Source: Ooceraea biroi
Taxonomy: Eukaryota; Arthropoda; Insecta; Hymenoptera; Formicidae
Reading direction: 5' to 3'
DNA: 64,000 nucleotides
Assembly: GCF_003672135.1 (NCBI RefSeq)
Contig: NC_039508.1
Location: forward strand, 9,063,945 to 9,127,944
The notes under the pieces were generated by a model. It saw only the letters and a list, made by a program, of their open reading frames with translations. It searched no databases and was not told the origin of the DNA. The position numbers were made by a program, and so were the translations under genes. Below are positions 12,583 to 25,700 of the stretch, one piece after another (position 1 is the first letter of the stretch; every line of letters starts with the position of its first letter).

Positions 12583-15500
12583 ATGCATGCGACACGAGCT
12601 GACACTTCTGAAAGGCGATTCGAAATACAATGCAAGCTAGAATCAGAAATTGCTGCTCTGGAAGCCCTGAAGGAAGCGGAGGAACGTAGCCGACGACTAA
12701 CGAGTGGAGTAGTGGGAATACTTTCTTCCTTGGAAGAACGTTTAGCTACGCTGCGGCGTACAATACTCCCTGTTTACAATGAAACTGGAAATCTTCAAGC
12801 ACAGCAGCACAGTACGTGTTTGATATTATTTTCTAAATATTCCGAAATCTCTCATTAATTGTTCTAACATTCTTTGGTTTCTGTATCACAGATATAGAGA
12901 AAACGTTAAGTGTGCTGGACCATGCTATCGGATATTATGGCGTGTGCCAAGAAGTGGAAGATGCGGTACGCGCCGAGCCAAGTGGGCCCGGTGGCTTGGA
13001 TGGCTTCTTCGAAGCAATGAATCGCCTGTACAACGCCCAGCGGTACTTTCAGAAGAACAATCCTAGCTCCGTCGAGTTAGAGAACGTCACGAGTCTCTTC
13101 TCAGTCGGGCTGGAATCACTTTACGCCGAGTTTCATGATATTCTCACTCGCCAAAGTAAGCCGATTCTTCCCATTGTGCTTCTCGATCTGATCGGTTCCG
13201 ACGAGGACACTAGCGGCGAGGACGCGCCGCAATCGTTGTGTCAATTGCCAGAGAGTGTCATGAGCGATTTACTTAAGATTGCCGGGTGGCTGGAAGAGAG
13301 GGGTCACTGTAAGCACATAAAGATCTATGCCTCTGTACGTTCCGCGATCGTTCTGAGGTCCTTGCAGCTGCTCAAGGAACACCAGAGGAGTGCTAGTGGC
13401 GGTAGCACGCACGCTGGAAGTCCTATGCCTGTAAATGAACAATATGTACAGTAAGAATACGTGTTCGTTCGAAAATTACCTGTTTTAATATACGAATATT
13501 ATCATTCGCAGAGAGCGAAATTTGCCAATCGGCACTCGTTGGGCGGTCAGGAGAACGCAGGACGCAGAGCCTCGCGACGACTGCAGCATGCCCTGGAAAA
13601 GAAGGCGAACAGAATGCTGCTGAAAGCGTCGCAAACGACGGGGTTGAACCTGTCGTTGACGGCGTCTAGGAAACCGACGCCGCAACTCTCCCCATACTCG
13701 ATGGAGGACGCAGCGCCCGACGAGCAGGAGATGGAGAATTATCTTCTGCTAGCGGCCGGCTTGCACAAGCTTATGCAAGCCGAGCGAACGTTGGTCGCGA
13801 AAATCTTGCCCGTCTCCCTGCAGGCACAGGTGCTCGAGGCCACTGTACGCGACGCGATGGACCTGGTTGCTCACGATGGAGACAGTATAGCCACGCGTGC
13901 CAAACGCTGCATCACGAGACGTGACTTCTCCGCGGTGCTCGTGGTTTTCCCGATTCTCAAGCATCTCGGCGAATTGAAGCCCGATCTAGAGAGAACGGTC
14001 GAGGGATGCGACTATGCGCTCCGCTCGAAATTCGCGTCCGTGCTCGATACGTTAAATGCAACCGTACGTTCGCTTTTACTCTTAAATTTCCATTTAAATA
14101 CGTGATTTTAATTCTTAAATTAATGCATTTTATTTCTGCTCTATCAATATTTTAAGGTTCGCTTAGGATTTTTTATCAGAATGCTCCACACATCGAGCCA
14201 CAAAGTTACAATACCTAGATACTTAATCAGTACTCTTCGGGAAGTACGTTGATAATGTAGCTTATCATAAAGCATGATTCGTCCAGTCTGTTCTTGAAAA
14301 TGAATAACGTGATCCAGTATTTTTCCAGCGGTTGATGTAAATGACCTTTTTTTGCGCGGTGGAACTCATAGATATGCTTACCAAGTGAATCATAGTATAA
14401 TTTCTGCTACATTTCCGGCATTGTTCCGTTCGCGAGCAAGTTGACACAGTTTCTTTAAAAAGATGATTTTAATATCGTGAACTAACTATTATTACGGGAT
14501 GTCATCTATTCCTACGGATATTATTAATATTTATTAATATTTTTAATTATTAATATTAATACTTAATAACGTACATAATGTACAAAAAAGTTTTGTTCCA
14601 AGTAAAAAGCAAAATATGCATTTCTACAATATTAGTTTTACTCGACTGCTTATTATAATCTTGATCAGTGTAATATAGATTACATAAAAAAATATATACG
14701 TAACTAGTACAATGAAATGAACTATTTTGCTTTGCAGGGTGCTAAAGCCTTGGAAGACTTCGCGGAAAGCGTGAGAAATGAATCCGGTACGGCTCTGCCA
14801 AAGGATGGCACCGTGGCGGAGGGAACTAGCAACGTATTGGTTTTTCTAGAACAATTGGCTGAATATGCAGACACAGCTGGCGTTGTTCTTCGACGTAACA
14901 CTGACATCGATCAAACTGTGTCATCCGCAAAAGCTACGGAGAACGGTCACAGAACGGTTCTTGGTGTATACGTCAGTAAGTTGACAACTCTGTCTACCCT
15001 GTCCTAATTTGATTCGAAAGAAAAGAAAATTGACACGATCAATCTGATGAAAATTGTTTGATTTTTTTTCTTACAGAAAAGGTACTGGCTCAGCTGAATT
15101 TAGCGCTAGTGAGTAAGAGCGACGCGTCTTACTCCGATCTCGCTTTACGGGCTTTATTTCGGTTGAATAATCATAATTACGTGGTTAACGCCCTGCGCCG
15201 AAGCTCCCTCATGGAACTGCTGTTACTAGCCGAGCCGACCGCGGAGCAAACTTATCGCGATCTGCTTCTGAAAGACAGAAATAATTACGTCACCACGACG
15301 TTCGCGAAAGCGCGATCGTACCTCGAGCAATCCACGGACGAACCAGGTTTGTGTTCAACATATAAAATTTCCACAAGATTACAAACAAGATTCTTAGCTC
15401 TTTAGTGATGTCATAGAAAGAAATGGCAAACATACGTGTTTGGCTCGTACTCATAATATCGTGTATTATGTTAGTCTACTTCATGAAACAATGATGGAAG

Positions 15501-15844
15501 TATTCAACAATCAGCTCGGACCTAGACTATAATCGCTGGTCGCATTAATTTTCGTATGCATTCTCCGCGTAGATCTTGCCGCCAAAACGCTGAAGGAGAA
15601 GTTCCTGGGTTTCACCAGAGAACTCGAGGAAGTGGCCAAGTGCCAGCGTTCTTATTCGGTACCTGATAGACGCTTGCGCGAGGAGTTGAGGAAGGAACTG
15701 CACGAGGCGATCGTGCCGCTTTACACCGCGTTTCACAACAAGTATCGCGGCGTGTCGTTCTCGAAGAATCCGACGAAATACATCAAGTACACGCCCGATC
15801 AGATCTCGGCGCTGATCAACACGTTCTTCGACACCGCCGCGTAA
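12583..15844 (+). CDS. Exo70: Exocyst complex component 7 (Exo70)
   Basis: Exocyst subunit that binds PI(4,5)P2 at the plasma membrane and tethers secretory vesicles before fusion. Six exons: 12583-12811, 12892 to about 13450, about 13514 to 14063, 14738-14975, 15077-15346 and 15573-15844, giving about 705 aa. The N-terminal coiled coil includes EKTLSVLDHAIGYY. The later CorEx-type helical repeats include GAKALEDFAESVRN, LPKDGTVAEGTSN and SFSKNPTKYIKYTPDQIS, ending FFDTAA, as in animals. ATG 12583 gives the expected N-terminal start (MHATRADTSERR). The exon 2/3 join has several in-frame solutions: donor after 13430, 13445 or 13450 with acceptor before 13512 or 13514. The strongest donor is GTAAGA after 13450 with the 13514 acceptor. 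Exon 6 ends at TAA 15844, with AATAAA signals downstream. Confidence 0.94.
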
Positions 15845-15910
15845 TGATGTATATAAAGTGCATTGTACCGAAGAGATTGTTCTTTCGACGAAGGAATTAG
15901 CAAAATATTT

Positions 15911-15931
15911 AATAAACACCCATTTAATAAA
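15911..15931 (+). terminator. Exo70 polyadenylation signals
   Basis: Two AATAAA hexamers (15911-15916 and 15926-15931) lie 67-87 bases after the Exo70 stop codon. Their spacing and orientation fit a 3' end of the Exo70 transcript. Confidence 0.6.
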
Positions 15932-16136
15932 GCATATTTAGTTACAATAGTTTTATGATTCTTTTTTTCCGCGTGGACCGAATCTTTACTTTTTTTTTTC
16001 CTCAGATTGCACAAGAGTCCGTGAATCTGCGACGATTGAGAGTAGTTAGGTCTTGGTCCAGCTCCCCCATGTTTTATATATATTTATAATATATATATAA
16101 AAAACAAGTAACGTTCGATTTAGATTCGATCAGCGA

Positions 16137-16191
<55 letters not shown>

Positions 16192-18002
16192 GGCTCTCAT
16201 ATTACCACTCATAATATACGCGCGTAATGTGTATACTACACGTGGTAATAAGTAGGAATACATTTGAAGTTCAGCACTTTTATGTACAGTTGTTACATAC
16301 TATAGTATATTCTCTCTCGTTACATACGCATTCGCACTTCTCGTATTCTCTTTCACTCTCTCATATTAACGACACACTTTCAATTTTTCGTGCGCTTTAG
16401 CATTCACACAATCCTCTGCTTCAGTGATCGCGTCTTTCGTTTATCTTAAATGATGATGATGATATTTTTCTCAACTTTCGTCCCGGTGACACGGTGGTTC
16501 CTGTGAGAAGGAACGTGATGCATCGTGCGCACTAGTCACAGACCACGCCGTGTCACGTATAAGAGAGATATAACACGAAGCAGAGGAGAATCGTTAAACT
16601 CTCGATTTGACACATGTATACTTATATCACATACATCTAGAGCTCTTGTACAGTTAGCTATCTGTTAAATTATGGTATGTAATGTTTACGGTAATGTTAA
16701 CCAATTTAGTGGAAGAAGGAAGCCATGTTATGCGGCCGCTGCTGCGCTACCGATCACGCTTGGAAAATATATAGCTATCAGTTTTCCTCTCTTTTTTCTT
16801 TTTTTTTAATCGGCGTCTATTGATTGCTATCGTTTTAGGATCATCACAAACTCACGTCGAAGCAAAACTATTGTTAAACTATTGCGTTACGAACGAACAG
16901 AATTTAAATATCGGACGTGCACACTAAACATTGAACGGCATTCGATTGCGCATCTAACGCCACCAATTAGATTTTATATACAATTTCGCAAATAAATCTA
17001 GGACGTTCACGTACGAACTCAGTAAATCTGTGTTTTTCATATAGGATAAACGGGTTCCCTTTGCAAAAGCAATATTAAAGCTTTTAGCAACATACTGCGT
17101 ATCGAATATCCTGAATCAAAAGAAATGCACATGCGTTGCTCTAAGTACTTGGAGAAGTGTGTATGCATGAAGTTATACTGTTATTCACATCTATAATGAA
17201 CATCTAGATCCATCTAGGTCCAAACAGGTTTTTGCCACGTATTTTATGCACATCTCTAAAAAATATTCTCTTTTTACCTCTTTCCTTGAATTTTTAGCTT
17301 GATGCATATTGAAATCTGTCATAATAACGAGAACTACTTACGCGCGCGCGTTTTTTCTTTTCTTTTTAAGTCCATCAACTCTATGTCTCCTACCTAAAAT
17401 GTACAATGGCAAATAGCATAAAATGGTTTTCCTCTTTGATTAAACTGATCAGTATACAGTGTGTTTGGACGCTTATATAATTACATGGTAATATCTGCTT
17501 TTTCTTTTTTACCATTCATATATAATTATTAATCATAATATTAATATTTGTAGTCTAGTATACTGTACAGCAGTTAGTTCAGTTATTTTGGCTTCTTTTA
17601 CGCTCCTCTCAGAACATCCAGTCAACTTCTTGCAGTTATAGCCCTATTGTGTCATCAGACCGTCTAGACTGGAAGCTTCGTTCGCGCAGACAACACAAAC
17701 CTCCTCATTTTTAATTCCCTTCAGGATGCTTGGAGGCCACACACAAAAAGTGAATTTATATTCTGAATTCGCGATTTCTTGTGAACCCTCTTTTGTCTCG
17801 CTCGTTGGAATTTTTTTACACCGAACTAACGTTTGTGCGTTTTATGATGCTGGCAGATGGTTCGCAGCCCGTTGACTCTCGACGTAGGCTGGTACAACTG
17901 GGGTTCCAAATGTCGGTAACTCGTCCGATTGGTACGACATGAAACGATGAGACACTTTAACACATTCCGGTACCAACGTGCATAGAGGGGTTACATTTAA
18001 TA
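15932..18002. other. Tail-to-tail spacer, probable long Rac1 3' UTR
   Basis: AT-rich 2.1 kb between the convergent Exo70 and Rac1 genes. No coding sequence was recognised. A long TA tract lies at about 16139-16185. Rac1 transcripts often have long 3' UTRs, so much of this is probably Rac1 3' UTR read on the minus strand. Confidence 0.45.
16139..16185. repeat. (TA)n microsatellite
   Basis: Continuous TA dinucleotide tract of about 46 bases in the spacer between Exo70 and Rac1. Confidence 0.9.
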
Positions 18003-19482
18003 TTATAGAAGGAAACATCTGCGCTTTGGCTTCACTTGCAGAACGGGGCACAGGACGGCGCGTATCGCCTCGTCAAACACAGTCTTCAAGCCTTTCTGCG
18101 TCAGAGCAGAGCATTCCAAGTATTTGACGGCACCGATTTCCTTCGCCATTGCCAAACCCTATAGACGTGAGACACACTTTGAAATAACATTGTACCAAAT
18201 ACCTCTAACGGGTTACACTATGTACATTCATTGAAAACTGTCATTTGTATGGCTAATTTACTTAATTTATGATTCATTTACTCTGTGAATGAAAATATAA
18301 CAGTGACGTTATTACTACTATTGTTGGGTATTATTATTATTAGTATTAGGAAAAACAATTTAAACAAGTTAGATGTTAGATACTTTTGGTATTAAATCTT
18401 TCCATTGTTGCATTATGTAACAAAGTTAAGACAAACCTGGGGATAGGTAATGGGTGCTAATTTCTTGTCTTTCAAGCGCTCAATGGTCTCCTTGTCTTCG
18501 CGTAGATCTAGTTTAGTGCCGACCAAAATGATTGGAGTGGCGGGACAATGATGACGTACTTCAGGATACCATTTAGCGCGTACATTTTCGAAACTCGCCG
18601 GGTTTACCAGCGAGAAGCAGATCAGAAAGACGTCGGTCTGTGGATAAGACAGCGGCCGTAGTCTGTCATAATCCTCCTGTCCGGCTGTATCCCACAGGCC
18701 GAGATTAATTGGCTTTCCGTCTACCATTACATTTGCAGAGTAATTGTCAAACACCGTTGGAATGTACTCTCCAGGAAATGCATTGGTGGTGTAGCTTATC
18801 AGCAAACATGTTTTACCCACCGCTCTAGAGAACACAAATATAACAATTCGTGCATAACGTCATCCAGCATACTCTCTCAGATAATATAAAAATCGGAACG
18901 CTCTTTTTTTTCGACGATAAAAAAACGCGTGTGCTTACTAATAGATGAATCATCAAGTAACAAATGGCAAAAGCACCAATCTAGACTTCTACAAACGTGA
19001 AACACGAGCTTTATTTGCGAGTATTTTGGCGCATTTTCGTGGAGGGGGGGGGGATGACACCGATATTTCTAATCAAGAGCTTTACTAAGAGCGAGATCCC
19101 GACCTCGCGCGTTCCAATGATATACGTCAGATCGCGACGGGCGGCCGTGGAAGGTGCGAAAAAACGTGACGTCCTCGTGAAAACATGCGTGAACACATCA
19201 ACGTCGTTTCACGGGCCCGCACGGGCGTGGTGGGCTCACGGCGGGGCACCAGGCTCGCGTTCCGGAAAAGTATCGAGGTGACCGAGCTGGAGCACGGCCG
19301 GGAGAGCGTCCCAAGGTAACCGCTCGCTCGCGGTCATCTCTGCGAGCCCAAGCGGCCGATCCCTTCGTAGATCGCGAGGTTCCCGTTGCGCCCGAGCTTC
19401 GATGTTAACGGGTATAAATGTTGATGACGATCCTGTGTATTACGTACCCGTCACCGACGACCACGCACTTGATAGCTTGCAT
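18003..19482 (-). CDS. Rac1: Rac1 small GTPase
   Basis: Rho-family GTPase controlling lamellipodia, cell polarity and epithelial movement at the plasma membrane. Three exons: 19448-19482, 18437-18824 and 18003-18158. Total is 579 nt, exactly 192 aa as in vertebrate Rac1. P-loop GDGAVGKT spans the exon 1/2 junction. Switch I is YIPTVFDNY, switch II is DTAGQEDYDRLRPLSYPQ, and the guanine-binding TKLD and SAL motifs are present. The tail is basic (KPKRR) and ends in a C-F-L-L CaaX box, predicted to be geranylgeranylated because the last residue is leucine. Only 11 codons and two bases precede the 623-base first intron. It is head-to-head with the fucosyltransferase gene. Confidence 0.97.
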
Positions 19483-20350
19483 CCTGGATGCCTGAAGCCG
19501 TCCGTAATGCACACAGGAGCACGTAAAACCTCGCGACGACGATACAGTAGTCGATTTTAGCGGGAGGGAGAGAGAGCTGCGAGGAGCGGGAGGAAGAAGA
19601 CACGGATGGCGCGGTACGTACGCGACAGGAAGAGGGCAGCGGCGGCGACGGAGGAGGAGGAGGAGCAGGAGGAAGAGGAGATGCACGGCAGGGGAGTTGG
19701 AGGTGGTCAGACGTGCGGAAAAGAGAGGAAGCGCGCGCGCGAGAGAGAGAGAGTGAGATAACTCGCGAGCGCGACGGAACAGCGATTAAGGTTAGAGCGC
19801 GACGGAGATACGTCAGCAAGAGTGACCGAAACGCGATGAGCTTCAAACGACCGATGATTGGTCGGTCGACCTGACTAGTCAACTAGCTGGGTGGCTGACT
19901 AACTTCGGAGCGGCCCGAAGGCACACGAGCACAGCGAGAGATAGCACGAGCGCGCACGAACGCGACAATCGCAGCGGGAGGTAATATGGATATACAAATC
20001 GCGACGCTCCTCCGGAATTCCTGTGCGATACCGTAGTTCAATGACGCGACGCGACGAGACTCCGAGCGAGTAACCGTGTTCCGATTCAAGTATCGATACT
20101 TGGAAGTCTGTGAAACTATTCCCAAGTTCGTTGATATACCGATGGATGTCGAGACTATCGCCCTGATATTTCAAGTTGAAACACGATCAGCCAATCAGAA
20201 TGACCGATAAAATGAATTCACTCGCTAATTGAGATAGCACCTTTAGCGTCGTAATTTGACGTTTCGTTAGTCTTTAGGTTATGTATTATTAGTCTTTATC
20301 ATGTATTGAAAGAAATATATAGTATTTTAATTGAATATACGTGCAAAATT
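19483..20350. other. Shared Rac1 / fucosyltransferase promoter region
   Basis: About 870 bases between divergent start codons. The part next to Rac1 (19500-20100) is GC- and CpG-rich, with GAGA-type purine runs near 19566-19760, as in Rac1 5' leaders. The open frames here are low-complexity arginine/serine/leucine-rich frames with no family resemblance. Confidence 0.5.
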
Positions 20351-22269
20351 ATGGCACGAAAAATACGTATTATGTTTGCAACCGCGACAACACTAGGTAT
20401 ATGTATCTTAGTATTTCAGGTAAATACCACCTAATCAATTAATGTCACATCAAATTGACAGTTGCAAAAATTTATCAATTTATATAATTTTCAGTTATGC
20501 TTACTGCTTTATGGCCATAGAAATCTTTTTTTCTCAGGTAATTCTCAGGTTATATCATATTAATACTTTTAATTAATATTCAACAAATTATACACTTATA
20601 TATTATACTGTAACGTCTAGATGATGATACACCGGTCATATTATGGTGGACACCGTTTGGTAGTAATAATCAAGCGAAAACTTGCGGAAATGTTAAATGT
20701 TACGTTACACATGACAGAAGATTTGAGAGAAATGCGCTGTTAAAAGTATGATTCTTTTGCATTCCTATGAAAATGCAAAGAGTTGCTCAAGTTACTTGAA
20801 TATTATGCATGTATGAATTTTTGCAGAGTATTTTGTTTTATGGGAGTGATTTCCATGTTCATGATTTACCTAATCACAAGAGTAGTGCCATATCGTGGGG
20901 CTTGCTTCATGAAGAATCTCCTAGAAATAATCCCATACTCGTTCATGAAGAAGCTCTTAATCTCTTTAACTATTCTTCGACTTTTAGCAGATTTAGTGAT
21001 GTGCCACTCATCTCCTTTTATTTACCTAGACTAGAAGAATTAATAGGTAAATATAAAACCAAATTTGAAAAGGGATATAAATATAAATTAATAGTAAGAT
21101 ATAAACTAATTATGTTAATATTACAATAATGGTATCACCACACAAATTGCTTCTAGTTTTTTCCTCTTAATAATGAATTGTGCAGCTTTAATAATAATAT
21201 ATGCAACTAAACATTTTGCAGATTATAAGTCATGTGAAAAGATAGAAAAATAAAAAATATATTTGTAGGGAAATCATATTACGTGTCTACCAAAGAGAAA
21301 ACTGTATTAATACGCACAGAAAATATAGCACCAGTATTATATATTCAATCCGACTGTGATACTGCTAGCGATAGGGATCGTTACATCTTAGAATTGATGA
21401 AACACATTAGAATTGATTCTTATGGTGCTTGCTTAAATAATGCTCGACTTGACGAGAGGTATATTGTTTTATATAACACAATTTATACATGTTAACGAAA
21501 CTGATCAATAGATAAAACTTATTCGTTTAGATTGAGAAATAATTATCTCGATATCTTGAATGGCCATGAATTCTTGTCGTTTGTGAGCAAATACAAATTT
21601 ACTATAGCTTTTGAAAATGCGATTTGTGACGACTATGTCACAGAAAAACTGTGGCGGCCGCTTATTGTTGGCTCCGTACCTATATATTATGGATCGCCAT
21701 CTTTTAAGGTAGTATTTGAAAAAAATAAGTAGTGATAAATTTTAAAAATGTGCTTCATTCTCACTAAACGTTTAATTTTCTAGGATTGGTTGCCAAATAA
21801 TAAATCCGCTGTTTCGATATTAGATTTCGCCAGTCCTCTAGAACTTGCCAGTTTCTTGCATAAACTTTCGAAAAATGATTCCGCGTACGAAGAGTACTTG
21901 TCTCACAAGTTAGGTGAGCGGGAATATCAGGTTACAAATCGTAGATTACTGGAAGTGTATAGGAGAAAGCCGATGGGAATTCCTGATGAATTTGGCAATT
22001 ACGTAGAAGAATTCGAGTGTTTCGTGTGCAAACGAATACACAATCGCAAGATAGAAACTAGTGTAGTAACAAGGAGACAATACGATTGTCCTTCGCCAAG
22101 GGATCCCGTAACGGGTGAGATCACAAAGCGTAACTGGTGGATGACACAGTGGAACATTGAAAAATGCGGAGCTAAACTATTGGCTCATTACATAACTCGA
22201 AACATCAGTATTAACATAAGTCACTTTGATGAACAAAAAATGTCCATGCATGACAATAAGGAATGTTGA
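20351..22269 (+). CDS. Alpha-(1,3)-fucosyltransferase, FUT10/FUT11 type
   Basis: GT10-family type II membrane enzyme that transfers fucose from GDP-fucose. FUT10/11 have been linked to O-fucosylation in the ER. Seven exons: 20351-20419, 20495-20537, 20621-20745, 20827-21046, 21269-21458, 21531-21708 and 21784-22269. The borders are GT/AG and total 1311 nt (436 aa). A short cytoplasmic N-terminus is followed by a signal anchor at about residues 8-32. Then come VILWWTPFG, GLLHEESPRNNP, LFNYSSTFSRFSD and YIQSDCDTASDRD. The GT10 signature is FENAICDDYVTEKLWRP with IYYGSPSFKDWLP. A cysteine-containing tail follows (EFECFVCKR). It has no KDEL-type ending. Its 3' end converges on TBCD. Confidence 0.93.
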
Positions 22270-22748
22270 GACACATGGAAGAAGTGTTTCTCAATGATTT
22301 TTCAAATACTCGATTATGCCATAAAGTCAGATAGTATATCTCATATAATTAGAAGTACGAACACTTGTAAATCTGAATGCAAGTATTTCTATTTTAGTAT
22401 TACAGAAATATTTTTTACACAATTCTCATTCTCTGTATAAAATAATACAATAGAAATTATAAAATGCATTTTACAAAATATATAGGCCTGCACATGATGG
22501 AAAAAAAATTATGTATCCTTACATGTGCATATACATATGTACAATATTTTTAAACTGCAAACAGTATTGCAATTTAGTATTAAAGTCTTAACTTGACCGT
22601 AAAAACTGCCAAAACTTCTGCTTTAGTTATTTAGCATATTCAATTAAAGTTATCTTGCTCTGTTATGTGTTATATAAATATAAGAATAAAATATAATTCT
22701 TTATAAAGAAAAGCATTAAGATTTTTGTGATGTATCAAGTAGCCTTTC
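22270..22748. other. Tail-to-tail spacer, FUT and TBCD 3' UTRs
   Basis: AT-rich spacer of about 480 bases between two convergent stop codons. It holds AATAAA-type signals, for example near 22438 and 22686 on the plus strand. No gene seen. Confidence 0.5.
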
Positions 22749-25700
22749 CTAATTCGTCGGTTTTATTTGCAAAACTGGAGCAGGTACTTTCATCAGCTCG
22801 CACAAATGATTTCTTATCGGACGTAGATCTACGATAGGTTGTTCCCAATCCGTTGCATTTAATTGTACGAGTATATTTGCTAAATCTTCCTCCGCTACAT
22901 CCATCTCCTCTCCATAAAGAGTTAATGCTTCGTAAGTACGTAAAGCCGTTGTTTTTCTTAAGCACGTGTACTTGTGGCACAAAAATATACTCAATTGACA
23001 AAATGCTCTCTTTGCAACGGGACCTCGCACCTAAAGACAATGATATTTAACATGAAAACGCGATAACGATACAAATCATCTTGTACATATAAATTAAAAT
23101 TATATTACATTTTAAAATCAAATTTTGTTGTTATTGGTTATCATTAATTAATTATTATACAAACCTGTAGCAATTGACAAAAAACATTTATACTACTGAT
23201 GAGCAGTTTCATATTGCTGGAATATTTTATTTCATGCTTCAATAGCGCTAGTATACGTTCCGAGATTGTATTATCTGCGTCGTCCAGAATAGACTGGATG
23301 CAGCCTGAGCTCAATAAACGGTCTAGGAAAGCTAACATCGATGTTATCATTCTCTCATTCTTATGACTCTCTTCGAATATGTTTAGTATCTTCTCACATA
23401 AATCCTTCAAACCTGCTTCATCGATTTCTTGCAGATAATTAAATAAGGAAACACTTGAGTATTTCACCTATATCGATAAAAGAGAAATATTCAGTTACAT
23501 AAAATTGAGAAGATCGTAAAACTTTTTAAGCGTTCACGTTGAGATTATACTTTTATAAATATTTACCAATGACTCGCTTAAGCCGCCAACACTGAATATA
23601 ATTCCATGTAACAGATTCATTTTATACGGTTGAAAAGTTAGCAGCTTGATGAATCGCGGGAACGTCGCGGATTCCATTCTCCACTCAATAGTCTCCTTAC
23701 ATTCGTTGTAGGGGAATATAGCTTTTAACTCGTTATGATATGGAATATTTGGAAGCGGTGGGTCGCTGCGTGAATTAAAAAGAAATTAGAATCATATATA
23801 AAAAATTAAAAGTTAATTTGAAATTAAAGGAAGAATATATCAAAGCATTTTTACCTATGTATAAGCGCGCTAAATACAGTCCCAGCCTGTGCTCGAATTC
23901 CATCTATTCTTTCAACAGCTTGTTGTGCAACACCACCGATAATACTAGCCATCAAGCTTTCGTTTAACGCAGATAACAATTTCGCTTGCGACACTAGATT
24001 TGTCAATACCTGTGGAAACACAGATCTAGCTCTAGTTAATTCTGAAGTACATAATATAATAATTGTAAATTATCTTTCTAGAGATATATAGAGATATATC
24101 CTGTTCTTCTGATTATTCGATCGTAGAGATTCCAAATAATACGTACATGCAATCCAATCATAGCTGCTTCTCTCACCCAAGCGCCAATGTCTCCACGACT
24201 ATCAATTGTATATTCCTTGAGAGCCAATAGATAGCAACCGTACAAATCTGGTATAAATGACTGCCACTTATCTGAGAAGCATACACATTGCACTGTACAA
24301 ATTCTATAAATGATTAGCAGATTGTCGATTGAAATGTGAAAACGCATAGGGACTCTTACCAGCTTCGTCAACTCCTAATGTTTGCAACACCATTGTTAAA
24401 GAATGTAAAGCTTCCTTTCTGCTTTCCGCCCATTTCAACGTGCTTTCGGATATGTGAGTGCATCTTGTTAAAGTTTCTATAATATCTTTGACCCTCTCGC
24501 GAATCACAAATAACGGAAAATGACCTAGACAAAATTTAAATAAGTTAAGAAACATAAATAATATACTTGGCACATACAAGCAAAATCGAATTATTTCCTC
24601 TTTGTTATCATGTATTTCTTTGATTTTTTTACCTATTGCTTGTGCAAATCCTATTCTTATGGGCTGATTATTCGATCGTAAAGATTCCAAATAACGATTA
24701 ATTACAGCACTTCGAGCATTATAGTCGATGTCTACGTCGTAATATTCTACGAAGAAATTCGTATGTGCTTCGGCCGCCTTCAATTTTACCGCCGACACCT
24801 CGTGGCTCAAGCATTCCTCTAATAACTTCTGCCAGTCATCTATTCGATTTTCGTGTACAAGCAACCATTTAGTAACAACTCGTAATATAACACACGTGAT
24901 AATTATTTAAACTTACCAATAACATCTGTAAAGTGGACAGGAAAATGGACAACAGAACATTTCTTTATGAGCACAGCACAAGCCTGTTTCATGAGCTCTC
25001 CTCCAAGCCCTTTGAATTGTCCTCTGCTTCTCAAAGTTCGTACTATGTTCTGTATATTAGTTACGGCCGTCGCTCCTGTAGAAAATCGATATTACTTCAG
25101 ATATTTAAATCGAAAACTTAAGTTGCATGTTAACTCCTTAGGTTCTCACCAATAATATTTTCAATTTTGTCATTAAAGTGATTATATAAAGCTTCCAGAA
25201 TTTCCGCGATGGCTAATACCGCGCCGTGCCTAACGTTCAGATCGATCGAATTTAGCATGTCCAATAATGCCGGTAGTACAGTGTCTATCATGTAATGCGG
25301 ATCAGCTGGTGTCAAATTGAAAAGCGACTGCAACAAATCGCTAATAACATATACAGAACTGAAAGCTTGTATAATAATCAAATCGTATATATTAACATGA
25401 ATATTAAAATATAAACTTACTCGAGCCGAGAGTTCCCTGATCGCGGTGTCCCAATGCGTTACCTTCTTCGCGACTAGGTGGTCTATTAAAGGTTTGGTGT
25501 ACTCTTCGTACTGCGCGATCTGCACACTGTCATGGACAATGTCATAAATATCGACTATACAAGTCACAGAAGAATCGAACATGCAGGCCGGAATATTTGC
25601 TAAATTCCCTACCTGATTTTGAGATACGTGTGACTCCTCACACCAACTTCGAAATAATCGGCAACAGTCAATATATCTATACCGTGCGGGAAGTTGCCCT

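Noticed and set aside
19405..20174. Minus-strand frames extending upstream of Rac1
   Set aside because: Low-complexity Leu/Arg/Ser-rich translation of GC-rich 5' leader. Family similarity begins only at the 19482 ATG.
24078..24371. Extra short exon reading through 24304-24371 in TBCD
   Set aside because: Phase and homology support splicing from 24360 to 24271. The intervening frame is intron read-through.
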